Shown: one piece after another, positions 35,015 through 46,073 of the stretch
Layout of the letters: every line of letters begins with the position of its first letter
How positions within the stretch are numbered: the first letter of the stretch is position 1
Source: Piscicola geometra
Taxonomy: Eukaryota; Annelida; Clitellata; Hirudinida; Piscicolidae
Length of the DNA: 64,000 bases
Reading direction: 5' to 3'
Assembly (NCBI GenBank): GCA_943735955.1
Contig: OX030961.1
Span: 1,292,308-1,356,307 of the forward strand
Translations under genes and position numbers: made by a program
The notes under the pieces: model-generated
Seen by the model: only the letters and a program-made list of their open reading frames with translations
Database searches by the model: none
Told to the model about the DNA's origin: nothing

Positions 35015-37207
35015 CTGGTGGTCGACCCAGGTTCAGAATGGTGTTGTGGCGTTCTTATTGTTGGTGGTGTTGTGGTGTGGCATGGTGTTGTGATGTTGTA
35101 AAGTGTTGTGGTGTGGTATGGTGTTGTGATGTTGTAAAGTGTTGTGGTGTGGTATGGTGTTGTGATGTGGTATGGTGTTGTGATGTGGTGAGGTGTGGTG
35201 AGATGTTGTGTTGTGGTGTGGTAAGGTGTTTTGGTGTGGTGTGTTGTGGTATGTTGTTGTGGTGTGGTGAACTGTTGTGGTGTGGTGAGATGTTGTGGTG
35301 TGGTAAAGGTGTGGTGAGGTGTTGTGTAAGGTGTTGTGGTGTGTTGAAGTGTTGTGGTGTGGTGAGGTGTTGTGGTAAGGTGTTGTGGTGTAGTATGGTG
35401 TTGTGAGGTGTTGTGGTTGGGTGAAATGTTGTCGTGTTGTGGTGAAGTGTTGTGGTTGATGAGGTGTTGTCGTGTGGTGAAGTGTCGTGGTTGATGAGGT
35501 GTTGTCGTGTGGTGTTGTGAGATGTTGTGGTGTGGTGAGGTGTTGTGGTGAAGTGTTGTGGTGTTTTGATGTTGTCTTTGGGTGTAGTAGTGGGGAAGTT
35601 GATGTTGTTTTGGAAAGTGTTACGAGAGTCGAAAAGAATAGTGTTGAGCGAGATGCTCGGGATAGTTTTATGATGTCGGAAGTGATTGGAATGCTGAGCC
35701 ACTCTGGTGTGATATGGTGCAATGGTGATTATTAGGGAAGCAAATTGTGTGTTGTTGTCATGGAAACTAATGATGAAACCCCATAATGTATTGAATGGGC
35801 CCTTCTGCATTCAAAAAGGCTACCTGAGCCTTGATGGAAATGACTGCGCCACACAGCTCGTCGCCGACCACAAACTGCTCGCCAATCATCGCCAGCACGA
35901 GGTTCTCCCAACACCGCGACGTCAGCCCCTTCTGCAGGTGCAGCACCCACTCCCCTCCGTGCATGTTCGCCTGGTCCTTGTGTGGTGGTGACGATAATGA
36001 GGAAGATGGTTTGGGTGATGATGATAATTGCCTGGGTGATGATGATGAGGATGGAGAAGATTGTCTGGGTGATGATGATGAAGATGTTCTGTGTAATGAT
36101 GATGATGTTCTGGGTGATGAATAAGATGTCAGGGTGATGATAATGAAGATGTTCTGTGTGATGATGATGGTGGTCTGGGTAGTGATGGGGCAGAGCTGGT
36201 AATGGTGATGATAATGCTAGTGGTGGATTGTTGACATTTGATAATAATGGAGATGATTGGTTGACATGAAGCACGTATGAGAGGAGTGAAGAGCTTTGAG
36301 TGACCAATCCTTCCAAGATTCAACCCACCTCCCACATTGGTCGCACGCCTTGTTTGAAGATGTGGTAGACGAAAGAGCAGTTCAGGTCTTCAGGCCGTCT
36401 CAGATGGCTGTAAAAGTGCCAGAACTGCTCCACCTGAGCGCCTCGAACAGTCAACCAGATCTTATTTTAATTATTCTACTCATCATTTTCTCAACTCTAA
36501 AACTCACAGAAGCAAAAGAGCCTAGTTTGCTGAGGTGTTTGTCGTATGCCTTACGTGATCTCTTGCCTGGCAGAACATACCAGATGGTGTACGTGTACTG
36601 CAAAGGGTGCTCTCCCGGACCCACTGTCACCTAACCAATTATTTCTTTAGCTAACATTTTTTATATCAATTTACAAAATTATATTTATTATATAAATTTT
36701 ATATTGAATATAAAAAATGAATTTTTAAATTTGCAATTAAGTTAAATAAAATAGTCTAATCACAGCCTAGCCAATAGACACGCCACACAATGGAAATGGA
36801 ATTCAAAATAAATATTATCTAATTGAAACTATAAAGGTGGGGAACATTACTTTTCCCAATATATGAATAAGCCATACACTTTATATGTAATACAGCTAGT
36901 TACTAGCTGCTAGTAACTAATATCTAACATTCATTAACTTTAAATTAAGGTCTGGATAGCTTTGATTGGAAAATGTATTGTGGAGCATTATATAAAGATA
37001 ATATAATAAACAAATTCGATTTATTGTATTTAGTTCTATTCTTAGTGAACCTAAATTTTAGATTCTAAAATAATGTTGTGCGGCTAGTATATGATCTAAT
37101 CACGCGGTCGCCGTGTGTTTAGCTTCTTCCTTAAAAATGGCGAAGCATAAATATTTACTATTTCATTTTTATCTTCTTCTTCGTCTTCCTTTTCGTCGTT
37201 TGATAAT
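34859..37207 (-). CDS. EIF4E2: eIF4E type 2 (4EHP) cap-binding protein, five exons, N-terminus not found
   Basis: Minus-strand gene with exons 37104-37207, 36508-36623, 36329-36433, 35824-35970 and 34859-35014, all GT-AG and phase-compatible. The protein reads GPGEHPLQYTYTIWY, VEQFWHFYSHLRRPEDL, RPMWE, LTSRCWENLVLAMIGEQF, ELCGAVISIK, VARIRDTMKRVLNLP and MEYKAHSNRI. This matches 4EHP instead of eIF4E1: 'WENLxLAMxGEQF', 'ICGAVxS' and 'RVLNLPxNT' are 4EHP signatures, and the Tyr in TIWY and Trp in MWE are at the two cap-stacking positions. 4EHP binds the mRNA cap but not eIF4G and represses translation, with GIGYF partners. It ends early (RPELEY), shorter than the mammalian protein. The first coding exon was not located. 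Confidence 0.9.
35040..35600. repeat. GTGTTGTGG-type minisatellite in an EIF4E2 intron
   Basis: Degenerate tandem units such as GTGGTGTGGTATGGTGTTGTG and ATGTTGTAAAGTGTTGTGG fill most of the 809-bp intron. The long Cys/Val/Trp frame on + and Thr/His frames on - are artefacts. Confidence 0.9.
35824..35970 (-). CDS. EIF4E2: EIF4E2 exon (core of the cap-binding fold)
   Basis: 49 codons, acceptor AAGGACCAG, donor CAG|GTAGCC. Encodes ANMHGGEWVLHLQKG, LTSRCWENLVLAMIGEQF and VVGDELCGAVISIKAQ. Strongest single match to 4EHP in the window. Confidence 0.94.
35990..36260. repeat. GATGAT-rich simple repeat in an EIF4E2 intron
   Basis: GGGTGATGATGATGA/GATGATGATGTTCTG-type repeats occupy most of the intron between exons 36329-36433 and 35824-35970. 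Asp-rich and Ile/Thr-rich frames here are artefacts. Confidence 0.85.
36329..36433 (-). CDS. EIF4E2: EIF4E2 exon with cap-stacking Trp
   Basis: 35 codons, phase 0 at both ends, acceptor GGCGCTCAG, donor GAG|GTGGGT. Encodes VEQFWHFYSHLRRPEDLNC and FVYHIFKQGVRPMWE; the final W is the second cap-stacking residue of the family. Confidence 0.93.
36508..36623 (-). CDS. EIF4E2: EIF4E2 exon with HPLQY motif
   Basis: Two bases plus 38 codons, acceptor AGGTGACAG, donor TCT|GTGAGT. Encodes GPGEHPLQYTYTIWY, VLPGKRSRKAYDKHLSK and LGSFAS, matching GPAEHPLQYNYTFWY and IGTFAS of 4EHP. Confidence 0.92.
36640..37100. other. EIF4E2 intron, AT-rich
   Basis: No element end recognised. A short perfect palindrome, TAGTTACTAG - CTG - CTAGTAACTA, lies at 36897-36919. 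Confidence 0.5.
37104..37207 (-). CDS. EIF4E2: probable upstream EIF4E2 exon, acidic
   Basis: 104 bp with acceptor CGGTTTTCAG and donor CCGC|GTGATT; the donor is weak. Encodes LSNDEKEDEEEDKNEIVNI and YASPFLRKKLNTRRP. Phase joins it correctly to the next exon (C + TG = Leu), giving RRPLGPGEHPLQY. An acidic, low-complexity N-terminal region precedes the fold in vertebrate 4EHP too, so position and composition fit, but residues are not conserved. Confidence 0.55.
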
Positions 37208-37214
37208 CTGAAAA

Positions 37215-37610
37215 CCGAAAAGTTACGTCAACCTAAAGTTTAAACTTGGTCCTAAACGAAACAATATTTCTGTTTAATTTTTAAAATTAAATGTATGGTT
37301 CATTTTTTATAAAAAAAAATAAATACAATAAAAAGTAAAGTAATATTACACTTCGTTATTCTCATTTTTCATTTTAGAATATAAAATTTAGATAGAACGA
37401 AATTATAAATAACTTAATTTATCAACCACAGAAAAAAAATCATATGTAAGAAGTTCTAGGATTTAAAAATCCATGTATATTAAAAAAAGTTTAATTGAAA
37501 AACTATTAACAATTATTGTTTTTTTTACAACTTATTCATATGTATAAATTTTGAACAAATTTTTTTCCCACTTTTTCAATATTATTCATTAAAAAAAAAT
37601 TTGGCCGCCG
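37215..37610. other. AT-rich stretch upstream of EIF4E2
   Basis: No first coding exon or promoter element could be identified with confidence. Confidence 0.4.
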
Positions 37611-37611
37611 C

Positions 37612-38195
37612 TCAAATAAATTTGTGGAATAAACGGTTTTGGGTATATTATATTAAAATTTTAGAATCTTAAGTCTAAATAAAAATTATATTTAATTAAT
37701 TAGAATTTTTTGTGTGCGAATGCTAGTTGTTTTGAATCTGTCAAGAAATGGCCGCAGGGAATCAAGTGAGCTGAGACATAAAGGGGAAAACCTTCCATAG
37801 CAGCAGCAGTTCCAGTGCTGGCAAGGACTTTTCCTTCGCCTTCTATCGCAGCCTCGGCACCAGTGGCAAGACAAAAAATTGAGAAGAACGATGATTGTGT
37901 TTTGTGGTTTTGAGGATGATGTGGTGATGATTGTGCTGTGGTATAAGTGCTGGTACTGTGGTGAGGATTAAATATTTTATTGGTGGAGATAGTGATTTTT
38001 TGGCGGTGATTGTCATGGTGGTGTGGATGAGGTTGGATTATTGAGGTTGATTGTTTTGTTTCATATATTTTAATTGATATATATACATATATTGGTAGTG
38101 GTCTAAAAACAGTTTTATTTAACAAATTTGTTTGAAAAACGCTTTTGAATTGGACAAAAAGCGCTATGATTGTGATTGATTGATTGATGTATTCT
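37612..38195 (+). mobile_element. SINE-like L2-tailed element, copy 3
   Basis: Starts GAATAAACGGTTTTGGGTAT, carries CAGCCTCGGCACCAGTGGCA, GGTGGTGTGGATGAGGTTGG and ends ACGCTTTTGAATTGGACAAA, AAGCGCTATGATTG and (GATT)n. Its loop GAATTGGAC is closer to the L2 loop GAATTTGAAG than to copies 1 and 2. A 141-codon minus-strand frame across it has no family resemblance. Confidence 0.78.
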
Positions 38196-38233
38196 GGGGG
38201 ATATATTTAGTTTAAATTTTAAATAAGACTCGT

Positions 38234-38338
38234 AAACCAGTGTTATTTTCGTAACGAAAACGAAAACGACAATTCTGAATAATCGTTCCACGAAAACGGA
38301 AATAAAAACTAAATTTATTTTCAAAACGAAAATGAATC
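38234..38338. mobile_element. hAT terminal fragment
   Basis: CAGTGTTATTTTCGTAACGA followed by repeated CGAAAACG motifs is the terminal signature of a well-known hAT type. Only one end plus about 80 bp is present before ZMYM1-like hAT sequence starts at 38339. Confidence 0.6.
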
Positions 38339-39080
38339 TGGTCTTTGTTCACAGTTACCTATGTTTAAAGACTAGAATGAACTTTAGCACAAACGTAAAA
38401 AAAATGAATGCAAGCTATGATCACGGAAGTCAGACATCTGTTTCCTTAGGTTGAAAGATTGATCAGGTTGATGCTTGTGTCTCCAATAACGTCATGTACT
38501 GCAGAAAGATCTTTTAGTGCTTTGCGGCGTCTTAAGACTTGGTTGCGTGCACCTATGATACAGCCTCGCATCACTGGCCGTTTGTCATACACATCAGGAA
38601 ATACTTGACTGTCTGGATTTAAAAAGACTAGCAGAAGAATTTGCTAGACGGTCAGACATTCGAAGAGGTCTTTTTGGAAATTGGAGTAAACGAGCTGTGG
38701 GGAGAGGGCAGGAGGACAGGCAGAGAGGGTATTTTATGTTATCACTGTAGTCCAAAAAAAAGTACCATTGTATAATTGTTTATAACTTTGAAATATTTTA
38801 AAATTTATTTGATGGCAAATAATAAAAGGTACTAAAATCGATATTGTTTTTCTTCAAATCGCTCATAGTGGTAATAGAAAAGTATTTTTATTGAGTATCA
38901 AACTTTTTTTAATGTTTGGTGATACAAATATTAATAGTTGATACAAAAAAAATTTACACTACAACAAACAATACTAAATAATATCGCTGGTACTGTATTG
39001 GCCGATATCGGTATTTTGATTCCAACCCTGGAGAGGACCCCCCCAAGATTTTCCGCAGATCGCCGCCCCTGCTGTATATT
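38339..39080 (+). mobile_element. ZMYM1-like hAT, 3' part only
   Basis: Starts CTGGTCTTTGTTCACAGTTA (compare 21098) and continues to the right terminus GATTCCAACCCTGGAGAGGA ... GATCGCCGCCCCTG. The dimerisation region is present but frame-shifted and contains stops. It is 5'-truncated. Confidence 0.82.
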
Positions 39081-39084
39081 ATAC

Positions 39085-39905
39085 ATATGCATTTTCTAAC
39101 CAATCAATGACTTCATTATTCATAGCCTTTCGAATAAGTTCCGAACCATCGAGCTGCTGAACTTTTGACCCCAGTCATCTGAAACTCAATACTTCTCTTT
39201 CACCATTTCATGAATCTTCCCGGTGTATAAACCAGTGTTTTAAACAATTTATACAATACTTCGGCATTCGTTTTCAAGTATTTGTTTTTAAAACTTCAAG
39301 ATTTTGAATTTTGTATAAAAAACATAAACGAGCTGATTAAATTCTTTTTTCTTCGGTGGATTCGTTGAAGTCATGTGATGAAAACTTTTCTCTCGTTATG
39401 TTCATATAGTCTCGTATAGTTAGTATTTTTTAAACGTTTTTCTAAGCTTTGAAATAAAATATTGTTCAAAGCTATAATCACATGCTGCAGAAAGTTTTAC
39501 TAGCCAATTATGATCGTTTCTGATCGAATGGTGGTGCTTTTGGTGTTAGTTGAAGTGCTGTGTTGTGGTGCTGTAGTGATGGTTGAAGTGAAAACAATGA
39601 TTTTTGTGGCAATGATGATCGTGGTGATGTGGGCGAGGTTGGATTATTGAGGTTGATTGATATAGTTGCGGGGGATCCAAAAAGAGGTTAAATTTAACAC
39701 AATTATTCAAAAAAGCTATGTAAATAGTTTTAATTGATTGTTCGGTTGATTTCTAGAGGCATTTCTCCAGGAGGCCGATTAGAGCTAGGTTTGGAAAAGG
39801 ACTTCAGTTTGGGTCAGAGTTAGGATTAAGATTAGAGTTAAATTAATGAATTTATTTATTTTGAAAAGCAAGTTTGGAATTTATATTATTAATATAATAT
39901 ACTAT
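39085..39905. other. intergenic stretch with a degenerate SINE-like piece
   Basis: At 39525-39665 a diverged version of the SINE-like 3' half is visible (GTGTTGTGGTGCTGTAGTGA, GGCGAGGTTGGATTATTGAG, GTTGATTGATA). The rest holds nothing I recognise. Confidence 0.45.
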
Positions 39906-39908
39906 AAT

Positions 39909-41717
39909 TAGCAACCGCCACGAAATTTTCGAAATTTAGTAATTAAAAAAAAAATATATTCCTATGATAGATTTTGAAGTGCAGATTTCAAATCAGTTTA
40001 CATTTTCCAAATATCTCAAATGCTTCAAAAGTTATTTAATTTTTAAACTCCCGAAAAGTGAGCGTTTTGGCGAATTATATTCAATGCTTAAGCCAAAAAA
40101 ATACATAAGAGTTTGACGGGACGACGTCGCGACGTTATTTCATTATGGCTTTTTTGATGAGTGTCATTTAATGTTGAAATTTGACAAGATCATGTATTTA
40201 AAAAAAAAGTAGTATTTAAAAAAATTTAATTCATAATAAAATAAAAGATTTTAAACCGTTTATTTTTTACCAAAATAAATAAATCTTTAAAAGAACATAA
40301 ACTTTATGTTGGAATAGAAAACGAAATTCTACTTATTTAAACATATATAAAAATTTGTATTAACAATTAAATGCGAAAACGAATAATATTAAAAGAATGA
40401 TAATTATTTCAATAAAACAACGAAATTTGTATAAACAATAAAAAGTGAGAATGAACAATATTTAATGAATGATAATTATTTAAATAAAACTAAATTGTAT
40501 TAAAGTAGCCTTGAAGCCCGTCCGGGTTTACGCCACGTTAATAATACTCGTCGTTGTATTGTATTGTATTAACAATAAAAAGCGAGAGTGAATAATTCTT
40601 CATTTTTGGATTGAACAGTTAATGGTATTGTTTTTGAACAATTTCCAAATAAAAATGTGTTCAAAGACACTTTTGGCACATTTATTTTTGAAGATGGAAA
40701 AAGAAATTCTAAATTCATGAATGATCCTAGTTTTCTTTTTTGTTAGATTTATTCTCTTTTTAGCAACAATACACACCTTTGAGTATAAAACCAGTGGGTT
40801 TGTATTAATGAAGTTGTCATTAAGGCATCCCAAAACTTAAGCTAAAGTTTAGGTAGCCTCCTGTCTTAGTTTAGACAACTGTATTTTAAAGTTTAAAAAA
40901 TTATCATTTGTAAAGTTGTTACGCTCAAGTGGCTTAATTTATTATTTTGGAGTCTAAGCTATGAATATCATAAGAACCAATCAAATAAATGTAAATAAAT
41001 AAAACTGTAAAAAATAATCCAACCAAGAATAACTATGAATTTTTAAATAATATAAAAATTTAGCATTTAAACGGCGATAACTATTCAGCAGACGATATAA
41101 AAACAAAAACTTAATTGTGATGCGCTTTACATTTAATAAAATGCTATACGTATGATTTTTATTTTTAAAATCACAAACGGAAGAGCACTTTTTTTCATTG
41201 AAGTTGATATCATTTAAAAGATTAGGAAATGTACTTTCAGAATGTATTTGCTAGATTTTAATTATATTTTTTTAAGTAGTTTAAAATTCAAAGTGAACAA
41301 TTTAAAGTTTATTTTCTCGTTTAATTATATAAGAAAATTTTTTCTAGCATTCGGTTTAAAGTAGGAAATTCAAATACGATTTTAATGATATATCATTTAT
41401 TTATATACATTATATTTTGATTTGCGGATTGAAAAATGAACAAGTAGGTGTCGATTCAAAAAGTCCAGATGACACAGCGTAAAGTTGACTTGATATGATA
41501 GTCAGTTTTAAATATTGGTTTTTTAAGCTTAGTTAATAAAATTTTACTTTTTATTTAATTTTTTAAATGAAAAAATGGTTAAACTTTCATTGAATTACAA
41601 TTTGAATTTTATTTAAAAGCTAGAACCTTTAATAAAAGCAATTTATTGTGCTGATTGCACATATTAACGAAATTCGCCACTTTTAGCTCATTTACATATC
41701 GTTCGTGGCGGTTGCTA
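39909..41717. mobile_element. TAGCAACC-ended DNA transposon, inverted copy with insertion
   Basis: Same family as 22708-23977, in opposite orientation. Flanks ACTATAAT (39901-39908) and ACCATAAT (41718-41725) differ at one base of eight. An insert of about 450 bp (40593-41045) has imperfect ends TTCTTCATTTTTGGATTGAA and, inward from the right, TTCTTGGTTGGATTATTTTT. A small piece at 40500-40556 is also extra. Confidence 0.85.
40593..41045. mobile_element. small insertion within the TAGCAACC element
   Basis: Absent from the copy at 22708-23977. Imperfect inverted ends (TTCTT...GGATT...ACAGTT on both sides) and GAATAA at both boundaries suggest a MITE-like insertion. A 77-codon minus-strand frame (40600-40833) is unassigned. 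Confidence 0.5.
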
Positions 41718-42004
41718 ACCATAATATTATATAGTCTATAGGGGCAAATATAAATAGGCTCCGATAACAGTCATGATAACTACGTAACTCTTGGTGGTGC
41801 CAAACATCGAAGGTTCGTCCAATCTTAAAATCTGTTCAATCTTCAAACTTGTATGCTCTTTTTGAGAAATTTTCTAGAATCATAAATATGTGTGTGGATC
41901 GTGTCAATGTAGTGAACCATTAACCTGTAATACTGAAGCTTCAGATGACATGTTCTGCTTTGTATCATTATGGTGGCGTATTAGCCCCTATTATTGAGTT
42001 GAAA

Positions 42005-42136
42005 GATGTCCCGTTTAATGTGTTTCGGTTGTGTGTGTGTTTGTGTGTGTCTGTGTATGTGTGTGTTTGTGTGTGTGTTTGTGTGTGTGTGTTTGTTTGT
42101 TTGTGTGTGTGTATGTGTGTGTATGTGTTTATGTGT
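42005..42136. repeat. degenerate (GT)n microsatellite
   Basis: GT repeats interrupted by TTT, TAT and TCT units; frames across it are artefacts. Confidence 0.9.
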
Positions 42137-42139
42137 GGA

Positions 42140-42690
42140 ATTGAAAGTACAGAAATAATTAGTTTCACCAAATAAATAACGCTCTTCATTTAGATTTATA
42201 AACTACTTAAAATATATTTTATCAAATGAACTCTGAGTTTTGTCAAATCCTATAAAAACTTATAAATATAGTTATCTTAAATTATGAAATCAAATAAACA
42301 ATAGTGAACAATTATATTCAGTCTGATAGGATTCAATAAAGTTATGATTTTTAGTGAGAAACTTTGATTTTTTGTGTTTGCTACTGCTATATTTTTTTAT
42401 ACTGTTTTTATTATACAAATATTGATTCATTTAATATTTTTGCGAAACAGTTAGATTATGTAAGTATATAAACTAAATGCTTTCTTTTATTTTAATTAAT
42501 TAATTTGTAATATTTAATAAATGAATATTAAAAAGTTTATTTGTAAATTTTCATTTCAACCAATTAGAATTAAGTATCTAAACTATTGAAATCAACCGTT
42601 TGTTTGTACGCGCATTGTGAAAAAAGTTCCAAAACTTGTTATATGAAAATAATTATGATATTAAATTTGAATTTTTATTATTATAATTTA
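42140..42690. other. AT-rich stretch, nothing recognised
   Basis: No gene or repeat boundary identified between the GT repeat and the minisatellite. Confidence 0.4.
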
Positions 42691-43610
42691 AAGTTTGTTC
42701 AAATTATTTCTAAAGTTTTTAACATACTTTTTAAAGTTTTTAACATTATTTTTAATGTTTTTCTAAATTATTTTTGAAGTTCGTAAAATTTGTTGTTTTT
42801 AAACATTATTTTTAATGTTTTTCCTAATTATTTTTGAAGTTAGTAAAATTTATTGTTTTTAAACATTATTTTTAAAGTTTAGAAAAATTATTTTTAAAGT
42901 TTAGAAAAATTATTTTTAAAGTTTAGAAAAATTATTTTTAAAGTTTAAAAAAATTATTTTTAAAGTTTAAAAAAATTATTTTTAAAGTTTACAAAAATTA
43001 TTATTAAAGTTTAGAAAATTATTTTTAAAGTTTAAAAAAATTATTTTTAAAGTTTAAAAAAATTATTTTTAAAGTTTAAAAAAAATATTTTTAAAGTTTA
43101 AAAAAATTATTTTTAAAGTTTAAAAAAATTATTTTCAAAGTTTAAAAAAATTAGTTATAAAGTTTAGAAAAATTATTTATAAAGTTTAGAAAAATTATTT
43201 ATAAAGTTTTTTAAAATTATTTTCAAAGTTTTTTAAAATTATTTTCAAAGTTTTTTACAATTATTTTCAAAGTTTTTTAAAATTATTTTCAAAGTTTTTT
43301 AAAATTATTTTCAAAGTTTTTTAAAATTATTTTCAAAGTTTTTAAAAGTTGTTTCCAAAGTTTTTAAAAATTATTTTCAAAGTTTTTAAAAATTGTTTTC
43401 AAAGTTTGTTACAATTATTTTCAAAGTTTTTTAAAATTATTTTCAAAGTTTTTTACAATTATTTTCAAAGTTTTTTACAATTATTTTCAAAGTTTTTTAA
43501 AATTATTTTCAAAGTTTTTAAAAATTGTTTCCAAAGTTTTTAAAAATTATTTTCAAAGTTTTTAAAAATTGTTTTCAAAGTTTGTTACAATTATTTTCAA
43601 AGTTATTTGT
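42690..43610. repeat. 21-22-bp AT minisatellite
   Basis: About 42 copies of a unit such as TTATTTTTAAAGTTTAAAAA, shifting at about 43200 to the variant TTATTTTCAAAGTTTTTTAA. The change is gradual, as expected of a repeat that evolved along its length. A higher-order block (GTTTCCAAAG ... GTTTGTTACAATT) recurs at 43350-43415 and 43520-43595. Confidence 0.92.
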
Positions 43611-44626
43611 TAAAAATTCTTTTACAACTTTATTTAAATAGACTTTCTGAATTATTTATTATTCCTTTTCATTGTTTTAGTGATTTACACCGCCTCCACC
43701 ACTCTACCACCACCCACCATTCCATCATTCATCGATTAATTAATCTTTCTTTCTGAATTCTCTTTGAGAACATATACTTGGCAAAAGTAAGAATAACAAT
43801 CATAAAGAAAACCGATGTGTTGGTGTAGGAGGAGGGTGTAGGGCAATGGGTATATAAAGAGCACTCGAGATTAGGTGTCTTTTGAATCAAAATGTCTTCG
43901 TTTACATGCATTTCTTGCTCAGCTTCAAGTTCTTGCCGTGCTTTATTTTGCGACTCGTGTTTAAGGTTTTTATCGAGTGTATTTTTTATCACTTTAATTC
44001 GAAGTCTAATGGTATAAAGACAATATATATTTGAAAAAATATTTTCAGTGGCTCAATAAATGAAGGTGAAGTATGCATGCTTGTCCAAGAGTCGTAAGTG
44101 AATAAATTATCAGTCCCAATGATTTTTAAAACTTTTTTATTATACTTTATGTGAAAACTCAAATTGTAGCTTTTGCCTGACCAATTCTTAATAAGTTTGT
44201 ATTTTATTATATCAAATAGTTAAAAAGTTATTCTAATATTTTAATTCATAAAATGAAAATTGTATAACTATGTGCATTAAGGTTGACTTTTTAAATTTTA
44301 GTTGAATAATTAATTACCAGTATACCATATCAATAAAACTTTGCTCAAAAGTAATGAAAATGAGTTTTGCAAAAAGATTTTGACGGGATTTGCGATGAAA
44401 AATTTCTTTTTTAATCGATGAATAAAAATGTTTCTTAAATCTCAGTTATGTAGAAAGACATTCAAACTTTGCGAACTGGCCAACGAATGGAAAATATTCA
44501 GGGTGTTTCAACCCTTTTACGGCGAAATCCGGCAGAGCGATGGGGTTTCCCCATGACTGTTATCTATAGGTATATAATATAACTAGTAAAACTAATATTG
44601 AATACATTTTATTTTCGTGTTATCAG

Positions 44627-44692
44627 TGATGTCGACGACAATACATTGGATATTCGTCATGACGGAACCTCTCGCGTGGAAGAGGAGGAGTT
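44627..44692 (+). pseudogene. acidic exon of the FLYWCH/MULE gene
   Basis: One base, 21 codons and two bases: DVDDNTLDIRHDGTSRVEEE. Acceptor GTTATCAG, donor GTAAGTAA. The phase (1 base in, 2 bases out) is shared with the exons at 44049-44093, 44768-44812 and 44952-45065, and their codons join without stops: QES-DVDD, EEEL-FLRDE, YEDL-EEPIP. Confidence 0.65.
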
Positions 44693-44951
44693 GTAAGTAA
44701 TTAGTTTCATTTTTTGAATATCTAGATTTCATATGTATTAAATAATCGGTTAAATTTTTATTATCAGATTTCTCAGAGATGAATCCCTTGCTGAAGTAGA
44801 ATATGAAGATTTGTAAGAGATCTTTAATTTATACTATTTCTATCTCATATTATCAAAAAGTTAAGATTTCAGTATAATACTATAAATATAGAATTGATTT
44901 TTCAATAATTTAACATTTTGGTTTTATGTTGCTTACATCACTCCTTTTCAG

Positions 44952-45065
44952 AGAAGAGCCTATCCCCAAAATGGACGAACCTATGCTGAATTGGGAAGAA
45001 GATGATAGTACGTCGAACTTGCATCAACATGTGAATCTAGAAACTAGATTCGAAGAGGAAGAATC
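44952..45065 (+). pseudogene. acidic exon of the FLYWCH/MULE gene
   Basis: Encodes EEPIPKMDEPMLNWEEDDST and SNLHQHVNLETRFEEEE; acceptor CTCCTTTTCAG, donor C|GTTAGT (weak). Continues the in-phase series of small acidic exons. Confidence 0.6.
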
Positions 45066-45216
45066 GTTAGTGCTCTTTTCTATTATTTGCATAAAATATT
45101 TTTTCTTGAAAAATACATTTTCAATTTATTATTATTAATCTATTTGAAGATATGAAATATGTTCCAGTGTTCTTGTCAATATTGGGTAGATATAAATGTA
45201 TAATTAATTTTTTAAG

Positions 45217-45500
45217 TGATCGCATTGTGAATGACGATGATATTTTACCGGAACACAATCGTGGAAGGGGGATCGAAGAGAGGTCGAAACATATTAGTCT
45301 CCAGTGAAGGCTATGCGTTCATTCACAAACGGACATTAAAATCTGGAACGATTGAATGGAGATACTGTCTCAAGAGTAAGAAGTTTGTATGCCCAGCTGT
45401 AATAAAGCAAGAAGGGAGTGTTTTCAAGAAAGGTGCACTAAGTCACAAAGACCCACCGCGTCCAGGAAGACTTGTTTCTATTCTAAAAAAAGAAAAGTAA
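45217..45500 (+). pseudogene. FLYWCH zinc-finger exon
   Basis: TIVEGGSKRGRNILVSSEGY, FIHKRTLKSGTIEWRYCLK and FVCPAVIKQEGSVFKKGALS then HKDPPRPGR. The C-x(n)-C-x(n)-H ligands of the FLYWCH fold are present; the last His is replaced (HKD instead of HxH). The best frame does not join to the previous exon, so a frameshift is likely near 45220-45240. The donor appears as AAAA|GTAATT where AAAAG|GTAATT would keep the frame. Confidence 0.75.
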
Positions 45501-46020
45501 TTATAGAACTATTATACATTATAATTAAAATATCATTCGACATCTTTGTAAGCACTTAGTTGATATTAAAGTAATTGAAAATAAAATATTTTCCTAAACA
45601 CAGGTAAAAACAGCAGCACGAGAAAACTTACTTGAACCTGCGAGTGTACTCGTTAGTCAGGCAAAACAGATGTTTTCAGTTCCGGACCTGCCTCAAGTAG
45701 CTCAAATAAGTGAAGTTAACTTGTGCTGAATAGCCAGTGGCGCAACCAGGGAGGGGCTGGGGGGGGGGGCTCAAAATTTTTCGAAAAGCGATGAGTTTTT
45801 TGGTGGTGGGGGGGGGGGGGGGTAACAAATGTTTCAATATGCCTTAGGACAATTAGGACAATGATATTTTCTCTGGGTGGCCATCGGGTCTTTATCTCAC
45901 AAAAAATTTCATATATCAACTCAGAACATAGAGATCCCACCAAAATAACTCCAACATGTTACAAATTCTGAGAAAAATAGAGCACCACTTGACCTTAACT
46001 ACACTCTTAAATCTTTACAC

Positions 46021-46066
46021 TTACACCTAACCCTAACCTAACCCTAATCTTAACCCTAACTCCCGA
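46021..46066. repeat. short CCCTAA-type tract
   Basis: CCTAACCCTAACCTAACCCT and AATCTTAACCCTAACTCC: a short telomere-like stretch. It sits inside a transposon, so it is not evidence for a chromosome end. Confidence 0.6.
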
Positions 46067-46073
46067 GCTTTCA

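Noticed and set aside
35033..35810. Thr/His-rich frames of 229 and 251 codons in the EIF4E2 intron
   Set aside because: Low-complexity translation of a GT-rich minisatellite lying between two firm EIF4E2 exons.
36897..36919. Palindrome TAGTTACTAG-CTG-CTAGTAACTA as a regulatory site
   Set aside because: Isolated, in an AT-rich intron, with no second copy or known factor; expected by chance at low rate in 64 kb.
40600..40833. 77-codon minus-strand frame resembling a Harbinger-type nuclease tail
   Set aside because: Only loose resemblance in basic and aromatic spacing; no catalytic residues seen. Kept only as an unassigned insertion.
43729..43992. 87-codon minus-strand frame with a hydrophobic stretch
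   Set aside because: Contains SVFFMIVILTFAKYMF, which could be a membrane segment, but there is no homologue I recognise, no clear splice context, and a Cys-rich frame on the other strand is equally plausible.
46021..46066. Possible telomere (CCCTAA-like tract)
   Set aside because: Under 50 bp, imperfect, and within a hAT element copied elsewhere; not a chromosome end.
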